A stretch of DNA of 64,000 bases. It comes from Aurantimicrobium sp. (GTDB lineage: Bacteria > Actinomycetota > Actinomycetes > Actinomycetales > Microbacteriaceae). Positions within the stretch are counted from its first letter, which is position 1. Each line of letters opens with the position of its first letter. The position numbers and the translations under genes were made by a program. Under the pieces are notes generated by a model. It saw only the letters and a list, made by a program, of their open reading frames with translations, searched no databases and had not been told where the DNA came from. The stretch is from assembly GCA_024644865.1 (NCBI GenBank), contig JAHEGZ010000004.1, positions 41,741 through 105,740 of the forward strand, written 5' to 3'. This document shows, in pieces, positions 1 through 11,533 of the stretch.

Positions 1-2416
1 ACTCGAGACGGGTACTCGTTACCTCGTCGTAGCACCCGTGGTCACGCAGAAAAAGGGCGAGTTCGTTGACCTTTTCGCTGAGCTGGCGGCGGCCGGCTAC
101 GCCAGAGCGCTGGTCGACGGCGAACAAATCAGCCTGACCGAACCTCCCGCGCTCAAAAAGAGTTACAAACACGACATTTCAGTCATCGTTGACCGTCTCG
201 TGGCCGGCGACGACCTCCTCGAACGCTTAACCGACAGCCTTGAAACCACCCTCAAACTCACCGGCGGCACCGTACACATTAACTTTGTGGACGCCGAGGG
301 TCCACAAGCCTGGACGACGTTCAGCGAGAAGCTCAGCTGCGCCAACGGTCACGACGTGCAGCTCGCCGAGATTGAACCTCGAACGTTCTCGTTCAATTCC
401 CCGTTTGGTGCATGTCCGAGCTGTTCGGGTCTCGGTACTCGCATGTCAGTGGACGAAGAATTACTCATCGGCGACCCCTCGCTCTCACTTGCCGAGGGTG
501 TCATCGTGCCTTGGACTTCGCAGGGTAAGGGTCTTTACCAGTACTACGACAAGCTTCTCAAGGGTCTCGCCGATGACCTCGACTTCAGCTTGGATACACC
601 GTGGAATAAGCTACCGGCGGGCATTCAAGAAGCAGTTCTGACCGGAAATAACTTCTCGGTCAAGGTCAAGTGGAAGAACCGTTACGGGCGCGAGGTCTCG
701 TATAGCAGCGGCTTTGAGGGAGTCATTCCCTACATCGAGCGCCAGTACATGCAGGCTGACACCGATATACAGCGAGCCCGTTGGGCAGAGTATCTGCGGG
801 AGGTTCCGTGCCCGGTCTGCGACGGCAAGCGCCTCAAACCCGAAGTTCTCGCGGTAACCATAAACAACAAGTCGATCAGTGATGTTACCGAGTTACCGCT
901 GAGCGAGACGCACGCGTTCATGGATGGCCTAACTCTGAGTGATCGGCAAGCCATGATCGGTGCACAAGTGCTTCGCGAGATTCGAGCGCGACTGAACTTC
1001 CTGATTGAGGTTGGTCTGGGGTACCTCAACCTCGCCCGAGCAGCCGGTTCACTCTCGGGCGGCGAGGCTCAACGCATCCGATTGGCGACCCAAATCGGAT
1101 CAGGTCTCACGGGCGTTCTCTACGTGCTCGACGAGCCCAGCATCGGTCTGCACCAGAGAGACAACCGACGCCTCATTGAGACCCTCGTCAAACTGCGCGA
1201 CCTCGGCAATACCCTCATTGTTGTCGAGCACGATGAGGAGACTATTCGCACCGCCGACTGGCTGGTCGACATCGGTCCGCGTGCTGGAGTCGAGGGCGGC
1301 GAGGTCGTGCACTCGGGCACCTACGAGCAGCTCCTCGCCAATAAGCGCTCAGTCACCGGTGACTACCTTTCGGGCCGAACCACAATTGAAACACCTAAAA
1401 AGCGACGCCCCATCGACAAAAAGCGCGTGATCGAGGTTCAGGGCGCTCGGGCAAACAACCTGAAGGATGTCAGCGTCACTTTCCCGCTGGGTACCTTCAC
1501 TGCGGTGACGGGCGTCAGCGGGTCGGGTAAGTCCACCCTCGTCAATGACATTCTCTACAAAGTCTTAGCTAACCAGCTCAACGGTGCTCGCTCGGTCGCC
1601 GGCAAGCACACCCGTGTCCTTGGCTTAGAACACCTCGACAAGGTGGTTCACGTCGACCAGAACCCCATTGGGCGCACGCCTAGGTCAAACCCGGCGACCT
1701 ATACGGGTGTTTTTGATCGGATTCGCACCCTGTTTAGCGAAACCACAGAATCTAAAACCCGTGGCTACCAGCCCGGTCGATTCAGCTTTAACGTCAAAGG
1801 TGGCCGCTGCGAAGCGTGCTCGGGCGACGGCACCCTCAAGATTGAGATGAACTTCCTTCCCGACGTTTACGTCGACTGCGAGGTGTGTCACGGCAAGCGA
1901 TACAACCGAGAGACACTGCAGGTTCGGTACAAGGGCAAGAACATCGCTGAGGTGCTCGATATGCCCATCGCCGAAGCAGCGGAGTTTTTTGAGCCCATTT
2001 CGGCCATCCACCGTTTCTTGAAGACACTGGTCGATGTCGGCCTGGGATACGTGCGACTCGGTCAGAGTGCGACCACTCTTTCGGGCGGTGAGGCCCAGCG
2101 CGTCAAGCTCGCCACCGAACTGCAGAAGCGCTCGAATGGTCGCTCGATATATGTTCTAGATGAACCTACGACCGGCCTGCATTTCGAAGACGTACGAAAA
2201 CTCCTCCTGGTGCTCAACGGTCTCGTCGAAAAGGGAAACACCGTCATCGTCATCGAACACAACCTCGACGTCATCAAGTGCTCCGACTGGATCATCGACA
2301 TGGGCCCCGAGGGCGGAAACGGCGGCGGAACAGTCGTTGCCACTGGTACGCCAGAGGCCGTAGCCAAGGTCGAAGCAAGCCACACTGGCCAATTCTTGAA
2401 AGAGATCTTCGGGTAA
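1..2416 (+). CDS. uvrA: UvrABC system protein A, 5'-truncated by the window edge
   Basis: DNA damage-sensing ATPase of nucleotide excision repair; it loads UvrB at lesions. The reading frame is open from base 2 without a start, so the first ~150 residues of a ~950-residue protein lie outside the window. Visible are a CPSC zinc motif near 415, a CPVC motif near 810, the first ABC signature LSGGEAQR near 1052, a second Walker A (GVSGSGKST) near 1511, a C-terminal zinc finger (CEAC...CEVC) near 1810-1890, and a second LSGGEAQR near 2080. The stop lies 5 bases before uvrC, suggesting co-transcription. Identity is certain; only the N-terminus is missing. Confidence 0.98.
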   Translation, partial: LETGTRYLVVAPVVTQKKGEFVDLFAELAAAGYARALVDGEQISLTEPPALKKSYKHDISVIVDRLVAGDDLLERLTDSLETTLKLTGGTVHINFVDAEGPQAWTTFSEKLSCANGHDVQLAEIEPRTFSFNSPFGACPSCSGLGTRMSVDEELLIGDPSLSLAEGVIVPWTSQGKGLYQYYDKLLKGLADDLDFSLDTPWNKLPAGIQEAVLTGNNFSVKVKWKNRYGREVSYSSGFEGVIPYIERQYMQADTDIQRARWAEYLREVPCPVCDGKRLKPEVLAVTINNKSISDVTELPLSETHAFMDGLTLSDRQAMIGAQVLREIRARLNFLIEVGLGYLNLARAAGSLSGGEAQRIRLATQIGSGLTGVLYVLDEPSIGLHQRDNRRLIETLVKLRDLGNTLIVVEHDEETIRTADWLVDIGPRAGVEGGEVVHSGTYEQLLANKRSVTGDYLSGRTTIETPKKRRPIDKKRVIEVQGARANNLKDVSVTFPLGTFTAVTGVSGSGKSTLVNDILYKVLANQLNGARSVAGKHTRVLGLEHLDKVVHVDQNPIGRTPRSNPATYTGVFDRIRTLFSETTESKTRGYQPGRFSFNVKGGRCEACSGDGTLKIEMNFLPDVYVDCEVCHGKRYNRETLQVRYKGKNIAEVLDMPIAEAAEFFEPISAIHRFLKTLVDVGLGYVRLGQSATTLSGGEAQRVKLATELQKRSNGRSIYVLDEPTTGLHFEDVRKLLLVLNGLVEKGNTVIVIEHNLDVIKCSDWIIDMGPEGGNGGGTVVATGTPEAVAKVEASHTGQFLKEIFG

Positions 2417-2421
2417 CACCC

Positions 2422-4356
2422 ATGGCGGATGACCTTCCGTACCGCCCGCAGACCGGCGATATTCCGACCGCCCCAGGCGTGTACCGGTTCTTCAACGGCG
2501 CACGTGTTCTTTATGTCGGCAAAGCGAAAAACCTTCGCGCCCGCTTGACCAGCTACTTCGCGCCACTGGACACCTTGCACGAGCGCACGAGACGCATGGT
2601 TACCACCGCGAATCGAGTCGAATGGGTAATCGTCGACTCCGAATTCGAAGCCCTCCAGCTCGAATTCACCTGGATCAAACAGTTTGAACCACCGTTCAAT
2701 GTTCAGTTTCGCGACGACAAGTCTTACCCGTACCTCGCGATTTCCATGGGTGACGAGTTTCCACGCGCCTTCATCACTCGCCGCCGGGGCGGCAAGGGCG
2801 TTGTCTACTTCGGTCCGTACACCAAGACTTGGGCTATTCGCGAGACCCTCGACACTCTGCTCAAACCATTTCCGGTACGCACATGTTCCGACACAACGCT
2901 TGCCAAAGCGACGAAAGATCGACGCCCGTGCTTATTGGGTGACATCGGAAAGTGTGCCGCACCCTGCGTTGGTCGCGTTTCGGCAGCAGATCACAAAGCC
3001 CTCGCTCACGATATGGGCCGGTTTCTTCAGGGTAAGAACGACGACCTCGTCGATATCGTTCGAGAGCGCATGCTCGCCGCAAGTGCCAACCAGGACTACG
3101 AACGAGCGGCGCGCCTGCGTGACAATATTTCTGCGCTCGAGACTGTCGCCGCCAAATCCGTGGTCGTCCTGCCGGCGGAGATTGACGCAGACGTATTCGG
3201 AATCGCCCGCGATAGCGTGAGCGCCGCTGTGGCACTGTTTCTCATCCGCGGTGGACGTGTTCGTGGTGCACGCACGTGGACGGTCGACGCCGACGACGGA
3301 GTTTCTGACGGCGAGTTGATCGACGGACTTCTTCGATCGGCGTTCGAAGACGATGATGCGCCAGCCAAGCTCGTTATCGTGCCCGAACTTCCTGACGATG
3401 TGTCAGCGCTTGAACAGTGGTTGAGCGCACGACGCAAGGAGCGCACGCCCGATAAACGCGCCGGGGGAGTGGAACTGCGGAAACCCCAGCGTGGTGACAT
3501 GCTCAGGCTCAACCAGACCGTGCAGCAAAACGCTGCTCACGCTTTGATGCTGTACAAGTCGCAGCGCACCAATGACTACGTCTCGCGTTCCAAGGCTCTG
3601 GCACAACTCCAGGAGGCTCTCGGGTTGAGCGAGGCGCCACTGCGAATCGAATGCTTCGATGTGAGTCACCTCGCCGGCACCAACATCGTGGCCTCGATGG
3701 TTGTGTTCGAAGACGGTCTACCCAAGAAGAATCACTATCGAAAGTTCGCCATCGCCGAGGCGGTCGATGACACGGATGCGATGAACCAGGTTCTCTCCAG
3801 GCGGTTTGCCTATCTAACTGAAATGGTCGAAGTCGTTCCCGAAAACGCCCTTGACACGCCGGTTGAGAAGAAGTCGTTTGAGTATCCGCCGGGTCTGCTC
3901 ATTGTCGATGGCGGCCAACCACAGGTCAACGCGGCGGCCAGGGCAATGAAGGCCGCCGGTCTGAACATTCCGCTAGTAGGTCTTGCCAAGAGACTCGAAG
4001 AGGTATGGCTTCCGGACGATTCGTTTCCGATCATTCTTCCGCGTGGCTCGGATGCTCTGTTCTTGATGCAGCAACTGCGAGACGAAGCCCACCGTTTTGC
4101 CATCACGTTCCAACGAAGCAAGCGCAAGAAAGACATTCGCAGTGTCCTCTCGGACGTGCCTGGCCTGGGTCCATCTCGTGTTTCAGCGCTGCTAAAGCAC
4201 TTTGGCTCGGTGGCAAAGATTCGTTCGGCCACGGTGAGTGACATCGCGTCAGCCCCGGGCATCAGTGCATCCCTTGCGTCAGTGGTCTTCGCGACCCTGA
4301 ACCCGGAGCCTTCAGCCGGTAGTCTGGAGTCCCCGCCAGAGAAGGATCAGTCATGA
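2422..4356 (+). CDS. uvrC: UvrABC system protein C (excinuclease subunit)
   Basis: Makes the two incisions flanking a lesion in nucleotide excision repair. The 644 residues match the family length. An N-terminal GIY-YIG nuclease domain begins with PGVYRF at about residue 18, followed by [16 protein letters not shown] motif for UvrB contact lies around 210-245, then the RNase H-like endonuclease, and a C-terminal helix-hairpin-helix pair (VPGLGPSRV). I chose ATG 2422 because an upstream in-frame start at 2278 lies inside uvrA and the conserved protein begins near here. The stop overlaps the rapZ start (ATGA), so the two genes are translationally coupled. Confidence 0.97.
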   Translation: MADDLPYRPQTGDIPTAPGVYRFFNGARVLYVGKAKNLRARLTSYFAPLDTLHERTRRMVTTANRVEWVIVDSEFEALQLEFTWIKQFEPPFNVQFRDDKSYPYLAISMGDEFPRAFITRRRGGKGVVYFGPYTKTWAIRETLDTLLKPFPVRTCSDTTLAKATKDRRPCLLGDIGKCAAPCVGRVSAADHKALAHDMGRFLQGKNDDLVDIVRERMLAASANQDYERAARLRDNISALETVAAKSVVVLPAEIDADVFGIARDSVSAAVALFLIRGGRVRGARTWTVDADDGVSDGELIDGLLRSAFEDDDAPAKLVIVPELPDDVSALEQWLSARRKERTPDKRAGGVELRKPQRGDMLRLNQTVQQNAAHALMLYKSQRTNDYVSRSKALAQLQEALGLSEAPLRIECFDVSHLAGTNIVASMVVFEDGLPKKNHYRKFAIAEAVDDTDAMNQVLSRRFAYLTEMVEVVPENALDTPVEKKSFEYPPGLLIVDGGQPQVNAAARAMKAAGLNIPLVGLAKRLEEVWLPDDSFPIILPRGSDALFLMQQLRDEAHRFAITFQRSKRKKDIRSVLSDVPGLGPSRVSALLKHFGSVAKIRSATVSDIASAPGISASLASVVFATLNPEPSAGSLESPPEKDQS

Positions 4357-5231
4357 GCTCGTCACTGCGTCAAGAACGCGAAGTCTTGATCGTGACAGGT
4401 ATGTCGGGCGCCGGTCGCTCGACGGCAGGCAACGCGCTAGAAGACATCGGCTGGTATGTCGTCGACAACCTTCCGCCGCAGATGCTTCGACCACTCGTCG
4501 ACCTCGTCAACACCGACGGCGCTGAGCTCCCTCGCATCGCTGCTCTCGTGGATGTGCGCGGTCGCAATTTCTTCAAGAACTTTCGCGAGATTGTGGCTGA
4601 CATTCGCAACATTTCTTTTGTTCGCGTGCTTTTTCTAGATGCGACGGATGACACTCTGGTTCGACGCTTCGAGTCGGTTCGGCGGCCGCATCCGCTTCAG
4701 GGAGACGGAACGATCACCGACGGCATTGTTGCCGAGCGTGCACGCATGGCCGAGATTCGCGAGATGAGTGACATCGTCATAGATACCTCAGAGCTCAACG
4801 TGCACCAGCTTTCAACGCGAATCGTTGAGACTTTTAGCTCAGCCGACGACTCCAATATCCATGTCACAGTGCAGAGTTTTGGCTTCAAATACGGTCTGCC
4901 GACCGATGTCGACCTGGTGGCGGATGCTCGCTTTCTGCCGAATCCGTTCTGGAACGCGGAACTCAAGACCCTGACCGGTCTCGACAAACCGGTGAGTGAT
5001 TACGTGTTGAGCCAACGCGGCGCCAGAGAGTTTGTCGACGCGTACGAGTCGCTTTTGGTTCCCGTTCTTGAGGGTTACCAGCGCGAGAACAAGCGATACG
5101 CGACAATTGCAATCGGCTGCACCGGAGGAAAACATCGATCGGTCGCTCTGGTCATGGAATTAGCCACACGGCTGAGTGCGCAGACCGGTCTCGATGTCCG
5201 CATCAAACACCGCGATTTAGGTCGCGAATAG
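4353..5231 (+). CDS. rapZ: RapZ/YvcJ-family nucleotide-binding protein
   Basis: P-loop protein of the RapZ (YvcJ) family, 292 residues. The Walker A is GMSGAGRST at residues 16-24, and the conserved C-terminal motif [10 protein letters not shown] is near residue 265. In E. coli RapZ is an RNase adaptor controlling GlmZ/glmS; actinobacteria lack GlmZ, so the role here is unknown. It overlaps uvrC by 4 bases and is followed after 81 bases by whiA. In many actinobacteria yvcK sits between these two genes; it is absent here. Confidence 0.95.
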   Translation: MSSSLRQEREVLIVTGMSGAGRSTAGNALEDIGWYVVDNLPPQMLRPLVDLVNTDGAELPRIAALVDVRGRNFFKNFREIVADIRNISFVRVLFLDATDDTLVRRFESVRRPHPLQGDGTITDGIVAERARMAEIREMSDIVIDTSELNVHQLSTRIVETFSSADDSNIHVTVQSFGFKYGLPTDVDLVADARFLPNPFWNAELKTLTGLDKPVSDYVLSQRGAREFVDAYESLLVPVLEGYQRENKRYATIAIGCTGGKHRSVALVMELATRLSAQTGLDVRIKHRDLGRE

Positions 5232-5312
5232 CATTTTCATTCCTCGTAACTCGTTTTCATGCACGCCATGAGAAGTGAGAGACTAGACCGAGCTTTTCTA
5301 AAGGGGTAATTC

Positions 5313-6293
5313 GTGAGTTTGACGTCGCAGGCCAAGTCAGAGTTGACCGCTGTCGTTGCCCCCAAGACAACTATTCGCCAGGCCGAGCTTTCGTCGCTTC
5401 TTCGTTTCGCCGGTGGACTCCACACAATCTCCGGTCGCATCGCCGTCGAGGCTGAAGTTCACACGGTTGAGCTAGCCACAAAAATTCGCAAAGACATGGC
5501 TGAGCTCTACGGCGTTCGAAGTGAAGGCCGCGTTGCGCCGGCGCCGAACCCACAGACTGAGCCGACCTACCTTGTGCGCGTGATTGACGCGGGGGAGACC
5601 CTGGCTCGTCAGACGGGCTTGCTCGATACCCGTCGTCGCCCCATCCGAGGTCTTCCCAATAAGCTCACCACGGGCAACGTCGAAGACCTCGCAGCCATTT
5701 GGCGCGGAGCCTTTTTGGCTGCGGGCGTCGTAACTGATCCAGGTCGATCGGCATCGCTAGAAATTCTGTGTCCGACGAACGAGGCCGCCATGGCTCTCGT
5801 CGGTGCGGCATCCCGCTTGGGCATCAGCGCTAAAGCACGTGAGGTTCGTGGCGCCCACCGCGTCGTCATTCGCGAAGATGAGGCAATCGGTCGCATGCTC
5901 ACCGTCATGGGGGCAACAAACACCGTCACTGCATGGGAAGAGATGCGCCAGCGCCGTGAAGTGCGCGCAACCGCAAACCGACTTGTTAATTTCGATGATG
6001 CCAACCTTCGGCGCTCAGCACAGGCTGCGGTTGCTGCCTGTGCCCGCGTAGAACGCGCACTCGAAATTCTCGGGGACGACATTCCCGATCACCTCGCTTA
6101 CGCCGGAAAGCTTCGCCTTGACCACCGCGATGCCTCACTCGATGAACTCGGACACCATGCGAACCCGCCAATGACGAAGGATGCCGTTGCCGGCCGAATC
6201 CGGCGTCTTCTTGCTCTGGCCGACAAGGTTGCCGCTGAAAAAGGCATCCCGGGTACAGACGCCAACCTTCCTGACGACCTCGACGTCGACTAA
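5313..6293 (+). CDS. whiA: DNA-binding protein WhiA
   Basis: WhiA-family regulator, 326 residues, with an N-terminal LAGLIDADG-like fold and a C-terminal helix-turn-helix (residues ~230-315). In Streptomyces WhiA acts with WhiB in sporulation; in non-sporulating Gram-positives it influences cell division and chromosome organisation. Start is GTG at 5313, preceded by an AAAGGGG ribosome-binding site 6-7 bases upstream. The 81-base gap to rapZ could hold its own promoter. The gene precedes sodA by 31 bases. Confidence 0.96.
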   Translation: MSLTSQAKSELTAVVAPKTTIRQAELSSLLRFAGGLHTISGRIAVEAEVHTVELATKIRKDMAELYGVRSEGRVAPAPNPQTEPTYLVRVIDAGETLARQTGLLDTRRRPIRGLPNKLTTGNVEDLAAIWRGAFLAAGVVTDPGRSASLEILCPTNEAAMALVGAASRLGISAKAREVRGAHRVVIREDEAIGRMLTVMGATNTVTAWEEMRQRREVRATANRLVNFDDANLRRSAQAAVAACARVERALEILGDDIPDHLAYAGKLRLDHRDASLDELGHHANPPMTKDAVAGRIRRLLALADKVAAEKGIPGTDANLPDDLDVD

Positions 6294-6324
6294 GACCGTA
6301 ACCACTACAAACAAGGAGAAACTC

Positions 6325-6951
6325 GTGTCGAACTATGTATTACCCGAACTGACCTACGACTACGCGGCCCTCGAACCGCACATTAGCGCGACCATCATGG
6401 AGCTGCACCACAGCAAGCACCACGCCGCCTACGTTGCTGGCGCAAACGCTGCCATCGAAAAGCTCGCCGAGGTTCGTGAGGCTGGTGACTTCGCCAACAT
6501 CAATCGCCTGCAGAAAGACCTGGCCTTCCACCTCGGCGGTCACACCAACCACAGCATCTTCTGGAAGAACTTGACCCCGAACAGCCAGGGTCGTCCGGCC
6601 GGCGAACTCGCCTCCGCCATCGAGGAGTTCTTCGGTGACTTCGATAAGTTCCAGGCTCACTTCAACGCCGCAGCACTGGGCCTTCAGGGCTCCGGCTGGG
6701 CATTCCTCGCTTGGGATGCGGTTGGCTCGCGCCTGATCATCGAACAGCTCTACGACCAGCAGGGCAACGTTCCCGTCGCCACGGTTCCGCTGCTCATGCT
6801 CGACATGTGGGAGCACGCGTTCTACCTCGACTACAAGAACGTCAAGGGTGACTACGTCAAGGCATTCTGGAACATCATCAATTGGGATGATGTCGCCGCG
6901 CGCTTCGACGCCGCTCGCGCCGGAACCGCCGGTGTCCTGCTATTCTCGTAA
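6325..6951 (+). CDS. sodA: Superoxide dismutase (Fe/Mn family)
   Basis: Dismutates superoxide to peroxide and oxygen, normally in the cytoplasm. The 208-residue protein starts at GTG with a good AAGGAG site just upstream; an ATG at 6181 in this frame overlaps whiA and would add a non-homologous leader. Metal-ligand regions are visible: LHHSKHH (first His about residue 28), HTNH (His about 76) and DMWEHAFY (Asp and His near 160). The GSGWAFL segment is typical of the Mn/Fe fold. A strong terminator follows. Metal preference (Mn or Fe) cannot be settled by eye. Confidence 0.96.
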   Translation: MSNYVLPELTYDYAALEPHISATIMELHHSKHHAAYVAGANAAIEKLAEVREAGDFANINRLQKDLAFHLGGHTNHSIFWKNLTPNSQGRPAGELASAIEEFFGDFDKFQAHFNAAALGLQGSGWAFLAWDAVGSRLIIEQLYDQQGNVPVATVPLLMLDMWEHAFYLDYKNVKGDYVKAFWNIINWDDVAARFDAARAGTAGVLLFS

Positions 6952-6960
6952 GTAGTTGAC

Positions 6961-6995
6961 AACGGGTGTCCTGAGTAATTGGGACACCCGTTTTC
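6961..6995 (+). terminator. Rho-independent terminator after sodA
   Basis: An 11-bp perfect stem (AACGGGTGTCC pairing with GGACACCCGTT) with a 10-base loop is followed by TTTC, directly downstream of the sodA stop. It separates sodA from gap. Confidence 0.85.
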
Positions 6996-7053
6996 TACGA
7001 GAAACATCACAATCTGCACCTCTGAAGCAACATCGGCACGAGACGTGCCCTAA

Positions 7054-8079
<1,026 letters not shown>

Positions 8080-8084
8080 TACCG

Positions 8085-9296
8085 ATGGCTCTTCGTACCC
8101 TGACTTCACTGGGCAATGTGTCCGGTAAGCGAGTCATTGTTCGTTGCGACCTAAATGTTCCGCTCAAAGACGGTGTGATCACCGACGACGGGCGCATTCG
8201 TGCATCGCTGCCGACACTCAACACGCTTCTTGATCAGGGTGCGCGCGTCATCGTCATCAGTCACCTAGGTCGCCCCGAGGGTGCCCCTGAAGCCAAGTAC
8301 AGCCTTGCCCCGGCAGCCATTCGCATGAGTGAGCTGCTGGGCAAGCCTGTTGGCTTCGCCACTGACACGGTTGGCACTTCGGCTCTCGAAGCCATTCGTG
8401 CACTCAACGACGGCGAGGTCGTGATTCTCGAGAACCTGCGCTTCAACGCCGCCGAAACCAGCAAGGATGCCGCCGAGCGTTCTGCATTCGCTCAGATTCT
8501 TGCCGACGAAGCAGACCTGTACGTTTCAGACGGATTCGGTGTTGTTCACCGCAAACAGGCCAGCGTTTTCGAGCTTGCACAGCTTCTGCCCAGCGCTGCC
8601 GGTCTTCTCATCGAGACCGAACTCAAGGTGCTTGACCGCCTCACCGAGACGCCTGAGCGCCCGTACACGGTCGTTCTGGGCGGCTCAAAAGTCAGTGACA
8701 AGCTGGGTGTCATCTCGCACCTGTTACCACGCGTCGATACGATTCTCATCGGCGGGGGAATGCTCTTTACATTCTTGGCCGCGCAGGGATACAAAGTCGG
8801 TTCGAGCTTGCTCGAAGTTGACCAGCTTGAGACCTGCCGTGGATACCTTGCTGACGCCGAGGCTCGCGGAGTTGACATCATTCTTCCAACCGATGTCGTT
8901 GTCGCCGAGAAATTCGGGGCAGACGCCGCTCACGTCGTAACGAGCGTCGACGGCATCGAAGGCACTGCGTTCGGCCCATCTGGTTTGGGTCTTGACATCG
9001 GACCTGAAACTGCTGTTGCTTTTGCAGCAAAGATTGCTTCGTCAAAGACGGTGTTCTGGAATGGTCCCGCTGGTGTCTTCGAGTTCCCAGCATTTGCAAA
9101 CGGAACCCGTGCGATCGCTCAGGCGCTCACGGAAGTCGACGGCCTCAGCGTTGTCGGCGGGGGAGACTCAGCTGCTGCCGTTCGCATCCTGGGCTTCTCC
9201 GACGACCAATTCGGCCACATCTCCACCGGCGGCGGAGCGTCACTTGAATTCTTAGAGGGCAAGAAACTGCCTGGATTGGAAGTACTCGGTTGGTAA
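8085..9296 (+). CDS. pgk: Phosphoglycerate kinase
   Basis: Transfers phosphate from 1,3-bisphosphoglycerate to ADP in glycolysis. The 403 residues match the family. Visible are [11 protein letters not shown] near the N-terminus, the SHLGRP motif, [10 protein letters not shown], and the C-terminal nucleotide-binding [11 protein letters not shown]. The ATG at 8085 was chosen over an in-frame start at 8022 that overlaps gap. It ends overlapping tpiA by 7 bases, indicating coupled expression with the rest of the operon. Confidence 0.98.
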   Translation: MALRTLTSLGNVSGKRVIVRCDLNVPLKDGVITDDGRIRASLPTLNTLLDQGARVIVISHLGRPEGAPEAKYSLAPAAIRMSELLGKPVGFATDTVGTSALEAIRALNDGEVVILENLRFNAAETSKDAAERSAFAQILADEADLYVSDGFGVVHRKQASVFELAQLLPSAAGLLIETELKVLDRLTETPERPYTVVLGGSKVSDKLGVISHLLPRVDTILIGGGMLFTFLAAQGYKVGSSLLEVDQLETCRGYLADAEARGVDIILPTDVVVAEKFGADAAHVVTSVDGIEGTAFGPSGLGLDIGPETAVAFAAKIASSKTVFWNGPAGVFEFPAFANGTRAIAQALTEVDGLSVVGGGDSAAAVRILGFSDDQFGHISTGGGASLEFLEGKKLPGLEVLGW

Positions 9297-10075
9297 TTTC
9301 ACGCACCCCGTTCATCGCCGGCAACTGGAAGATGAACCTGGATCACCTGCAGGCTATTGCGTTCGTGCAGAAGCTCGCGTGGACGCTGAAAGACGCTAAC
9401 CACAAGTACGACGAAGTCGAGGTCGCGGTTTTCCCGCCCTTTACCGACATTCGTTCGGTTCAAAACCTGGTCGAGGCCGACAAACTAGAGCTCAAATACG
9501 GTTCACAAGACATCTCGGCTCACGATTCGGGTGCATTCACCGGTGAAGTCTCTGGCGTTTTCTTGAAGGGGCTAGGGGCCTCTTACGCCATCATCGGACA
9601 CTCCGAGCGTCGCCAGTATCACGGTGAAACCGACGAGGTTGTTAAGTCCAAGTCCCTCGCCGCACTGAAGCACGGCGTAACGCCGCTGATCTGCGTAGGC
9701 GAGACCGAGGTGCAGCTCGAAGAGTTTGGTCCTTCGGCCGTTCCGGTGGCTCAACTCAAGGCCGTTGTTGCTGATTTTGACACCAGCGCGGAATTTGTTG
9801 TGGCCTACGAGCCCGTGTGGGCTATCGGTACAGGCAAGGTTGCCACAGACGAACAGGCCGAACAGGTCTGCGCTGCACTGCGGGTCACTCTTCGTGAGAT
9901 TCTTGGGGACGACGTCGCCGACCGCACTCGCATTCTCTACGGCGGTTCAGTCAAGGGCGCCAACATTGCCGGCCTGATGCGTCAGCCGAACATTGACGGC
10001 GCTCTCGTCGGCGGAGCTAGCCTCGATGTGACTGAGTTCTCGACAATCGCGCGATTCAAGCACCACGTCATCTAG
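9290..10075 (+). CDS. tpiA: Triose-phosphate isomerase
   Basis: Interconverts dihydroxyacetone phosphate and glyceraldehyde-3-phosphate. It has 261 residues, with the N-terminal GNWKMN Lys, the catalytic His in IIGHSERR, the catalytic Glu in [11 protein letters not shown], and the phosphate-binding GGSVKGAN. The only plausible start is TTG at 9290, inside the end of pgk; no ATG or GTG lies closer to the conserved core. A GGATTGGAAG segment upstream may serve as ribosome-binding site. It is followed by a small hairpin and then secG. Confidence 0.97.
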   Translation: MVISRTPFIAGNWKMNLDHLQAIAFVQKLAWTLKDANHKYDEVEVAVFPPFTDIRSVQNLVEADKLELKYGSQDISAHDSGAFTGEVSGVFLKGLGASYAIIGHSERRQYHGETDEVVKSKSLAALKHGVTPLICVGETEVQLEEFGPSAVPVAQLKAVVADFDTSAEFVVAYEPVWAIGTGKVATDEQAEQVCAALRVTLREILGDDVADRTRILYGGSVKGANIAGLMRQPNIDGALVGGASLDVTEFSTIARFKHHVI

Positions 10076-10090
10076 TTCGTTAGAATCATT

Positions 10091-10110
10091 GGAGGCGCAA
10101 TGGTGCCTCC
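10091..10110 (+). other. Hairpin between tpiA and secG
   Basis: GGAGGCGC and GTGCCTCC pair over 8 bp (one G-U) around an AATG loop. There is no T-run after it, so it is not a clear intrinsic terminator. It may stabilise or partition the tpiA and secG messages. Function is unproven. Confidence 0.4.
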
Positions 10111-10128
10111 GCCTCAGAAAGGCCCCTC

Positions 10129-10377
10129 GTGTTTATTCTTCAAGTCACTCTTCAGGTCATCCTGGCTATCACAAGCCTCCTGCTGACTCTGCTCATTCTC
10201 TTGCACAAGGGTCGCGGTGGCGGTGTTTCCGACATGTTTGGCGGCGGCGTCACATCGAGCCTGGGGTCGTCCGGAGTCGCTGAACGCAACCTCAACCGCA
10301 TCACTGTCATTCTCGGCCTCGTCTGGATTGCATGCATTGTGGTTCTCGGCCTGTTGACCAAGTTTGGCGTCGCCTAA
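10129..10377 (+). CDS. secG: Preprotein translocase subunit SecG
   Basis: Small membrane subunit that aids SecYEG protein export. The 82-residue protein has two predicted membrane helices (about 5-25 and 55-78) flanking the conserved HKGRGGGVSDMFGG loop. Start is GTG 10129 with a GAAAGG site upstream. The tpiA-secG-RbpA-family order is conserved in many actinobacteria. Its TAA stop shares a base with the ATG of the next gene. Confidence 0.95.
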   Translation: MFILQVTLQVILAITSLLLTLLILLHKGRGGGVSDMFGGGVTSSLGSSGVAERNLNRITVILGLVWIACIVVLGLLTKFGVA

Positions 10378-10742
10378 TGTCTTCTGGCGGTAGTGCAATC
10401 CGAGGCTCGCGCGTCGGCGCGGGGCCTATGGGTGAACAAGATCACGGCATTCATGCCGAACGGATTGCCATCTCCTATTGGGATGCACTGGGCAACGAGA
10501 CCGTCCGCTACTTTGCGGCAAACCTTCCCGAAGAGGAAATCCCCGAAACAATAGACTGCCCGCAGTCGGGTCTGCCCGCCGGACGTGACAAGAACAACCC
10601 ACCACAGGTTGCCAAGCTTGAGCCGTACAAGACTCACCTGGCCTACGTCAAAGAACGTCGCACCCCTGAAGAAGCAGAGCAAATCCTCGAAGACGCATTG
10701 CTTCAGCTGCGCATCCGTCGCGGTACTGTGAAGCCCCAGTAG
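10377..10742 (+). CDS. RbpA-family RNA polymerase-binding protein, paralogue with degenerate zinc site
   Basis: 121-residue RbpA-family protein. It has the N-terminal motif AIRGSRVGAGPMGE, a central beta domain, and a C-terminal helix with KTHLAYVKERR that resembles the sigma-binding THWDMLLERR of RbpA. RbpA tethers the principal sigma factor to RNA polymerase in actinobacteria. The second family member here (52965-53363) has four Cys in its zinc ribbon; this copy keeps only Cys61, with WDAL where the first CxxC should be. It is coupled to secG (TAATG). Whether it binds polymerase or sigma is inference. Confidence 0.8.
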   Translation: MSSGGSAIRGSRVGAGPMGEQDHGIHAERIAISYWDALGNETVRYFAANLPEEEIPETIDCPQSGLPAGRDKNNPPQVAKLEPYKTHLAYVKERRTPEEAEQILEDALLQLRIRRGTVKPQ

Positions 10743-10760
10743 CTTTCACCAACAAAGTTT

Positions 10761-10788
10761 CGGCCCTTGCTGATCACAGCGGGGGCCG
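10761..10788. terminator. Hairpin between the convergent RbpA-family gene and pgl
   Basis: CGGCCC pairs with GGGCCG, enclosing an inner GCTG-ATCA-CAGC stem. It is flanked by AAAGTTT on one side and GCATTTAATT on the other. It sits between two convergent genes and may end transcription from both sides. Confidence 0.6.
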
Positions 10789-10801
10789 ATGCATTTAATT
10801 C

Positions 10802-11533
10802 CTACGCGAGAAGTGCGGCTGCTGGCTCGTCAGCCCACACTCGCGTTTCAATCCGCCCGCGGACGCAGGAGCTTGGCACATTCACATCATCGACGTGCGT
10901 CGTCATCAATCGAAGGGCCTGCGCCTTATCGGCCCCACAGGCAACGACCCAAATGCGCTCGCTCGTGTTGAGCGCCTCAAAGGTGAGAGAGATGCGCTCA
11001 GGCGGAGGCTTCGGCGAATTTCGAACTGCAACACAGACTCCAGACTTCCCAGCATCCGGATGTCCGGGGAAAAGAGAAGCCACGTGCGAGTCCGGCCCGA
11101 TCCCGAGGAAAGTCAGGTCAAAACGCGGAAGACTGCCGTCGGTGCTGAAATCTGCCAAAGCTTGTTCGTAGGCGGTGACACCGCCATCAAGACTGCCGAT
11201 CTGATCTGATGCTGGCATCTCATGGACATTGCCTGCCGGCATACCCGTTCGTGAAATGAAAGCGTTCCACGCTTGCAGGCTGTTGCGATCTGGGCTCACT
11301 GCCTCGACAAAACGCTCATCTCCCCACCACAGATGAACGCGACTCCAGTCCACACGAGCTTCCGACCCAACCGCAAAACCGGTCAGAACGGCGATGCCCA
11401 TGGTGCCGCCAGTGAGAACCAGATGCGCCTGTCCGTGCTCAGTAATGGCCTCACGAAGAATTTCTTCAGCCGCGTGAGCAACAGTCGAGACAAAAGTCTC
11501 TCGATCAGGCAGGATCGTCAGTTCGCGGGTCAT
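10802..11533 (-). CDS. pgl: 6-phosphogluconolactonase
   Basis: Hydrolyses 6-phosphogluconolactone, the second oxidative pentose phosphate step. It has 243 residues of the NagB-like fold, with LTGGTMG near residue 40, WWGDERFV near 70 and GIGPDSHVASLFPG near 145, as in actinobacterial Pgl (DevB). It abuts opcA with no gap and is the last gene of the tkt-tal-pgi-zwf-opcA-pgl operon, matching its place after zwf and opcA in mycobacteria. Confidence 0.95.
   Translation of the reverse strand: MTRELTILPDRETFVSTVAHAAEEILREAITEHGQAHLVLTGGTMGIAVLTGFAVGSEARVDWSRVHLWWGDERFVEAVSPDRNSLQAWNAFISRTGMPAGNVHEMPASDQIGSLDGGVTAYEQALADFSTDGSLPRFDLTFLGIGPDSHVASLFPGHPDAGKSGVCVAVRNSPKPPPERISLTFEALNTSERIWVVACGADKAQALRLMTTHVDDVNVPSSCVRGRIETRVWADEPAAALLA

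Noticed and set aside
6181..6324. N-terminal extension of SodA by 48 residues from ATG 6181
   Set aside because: It overlaps whiA in another frame and is unlike any dismutase; the GTG with an AAGGAG site fits the family start.
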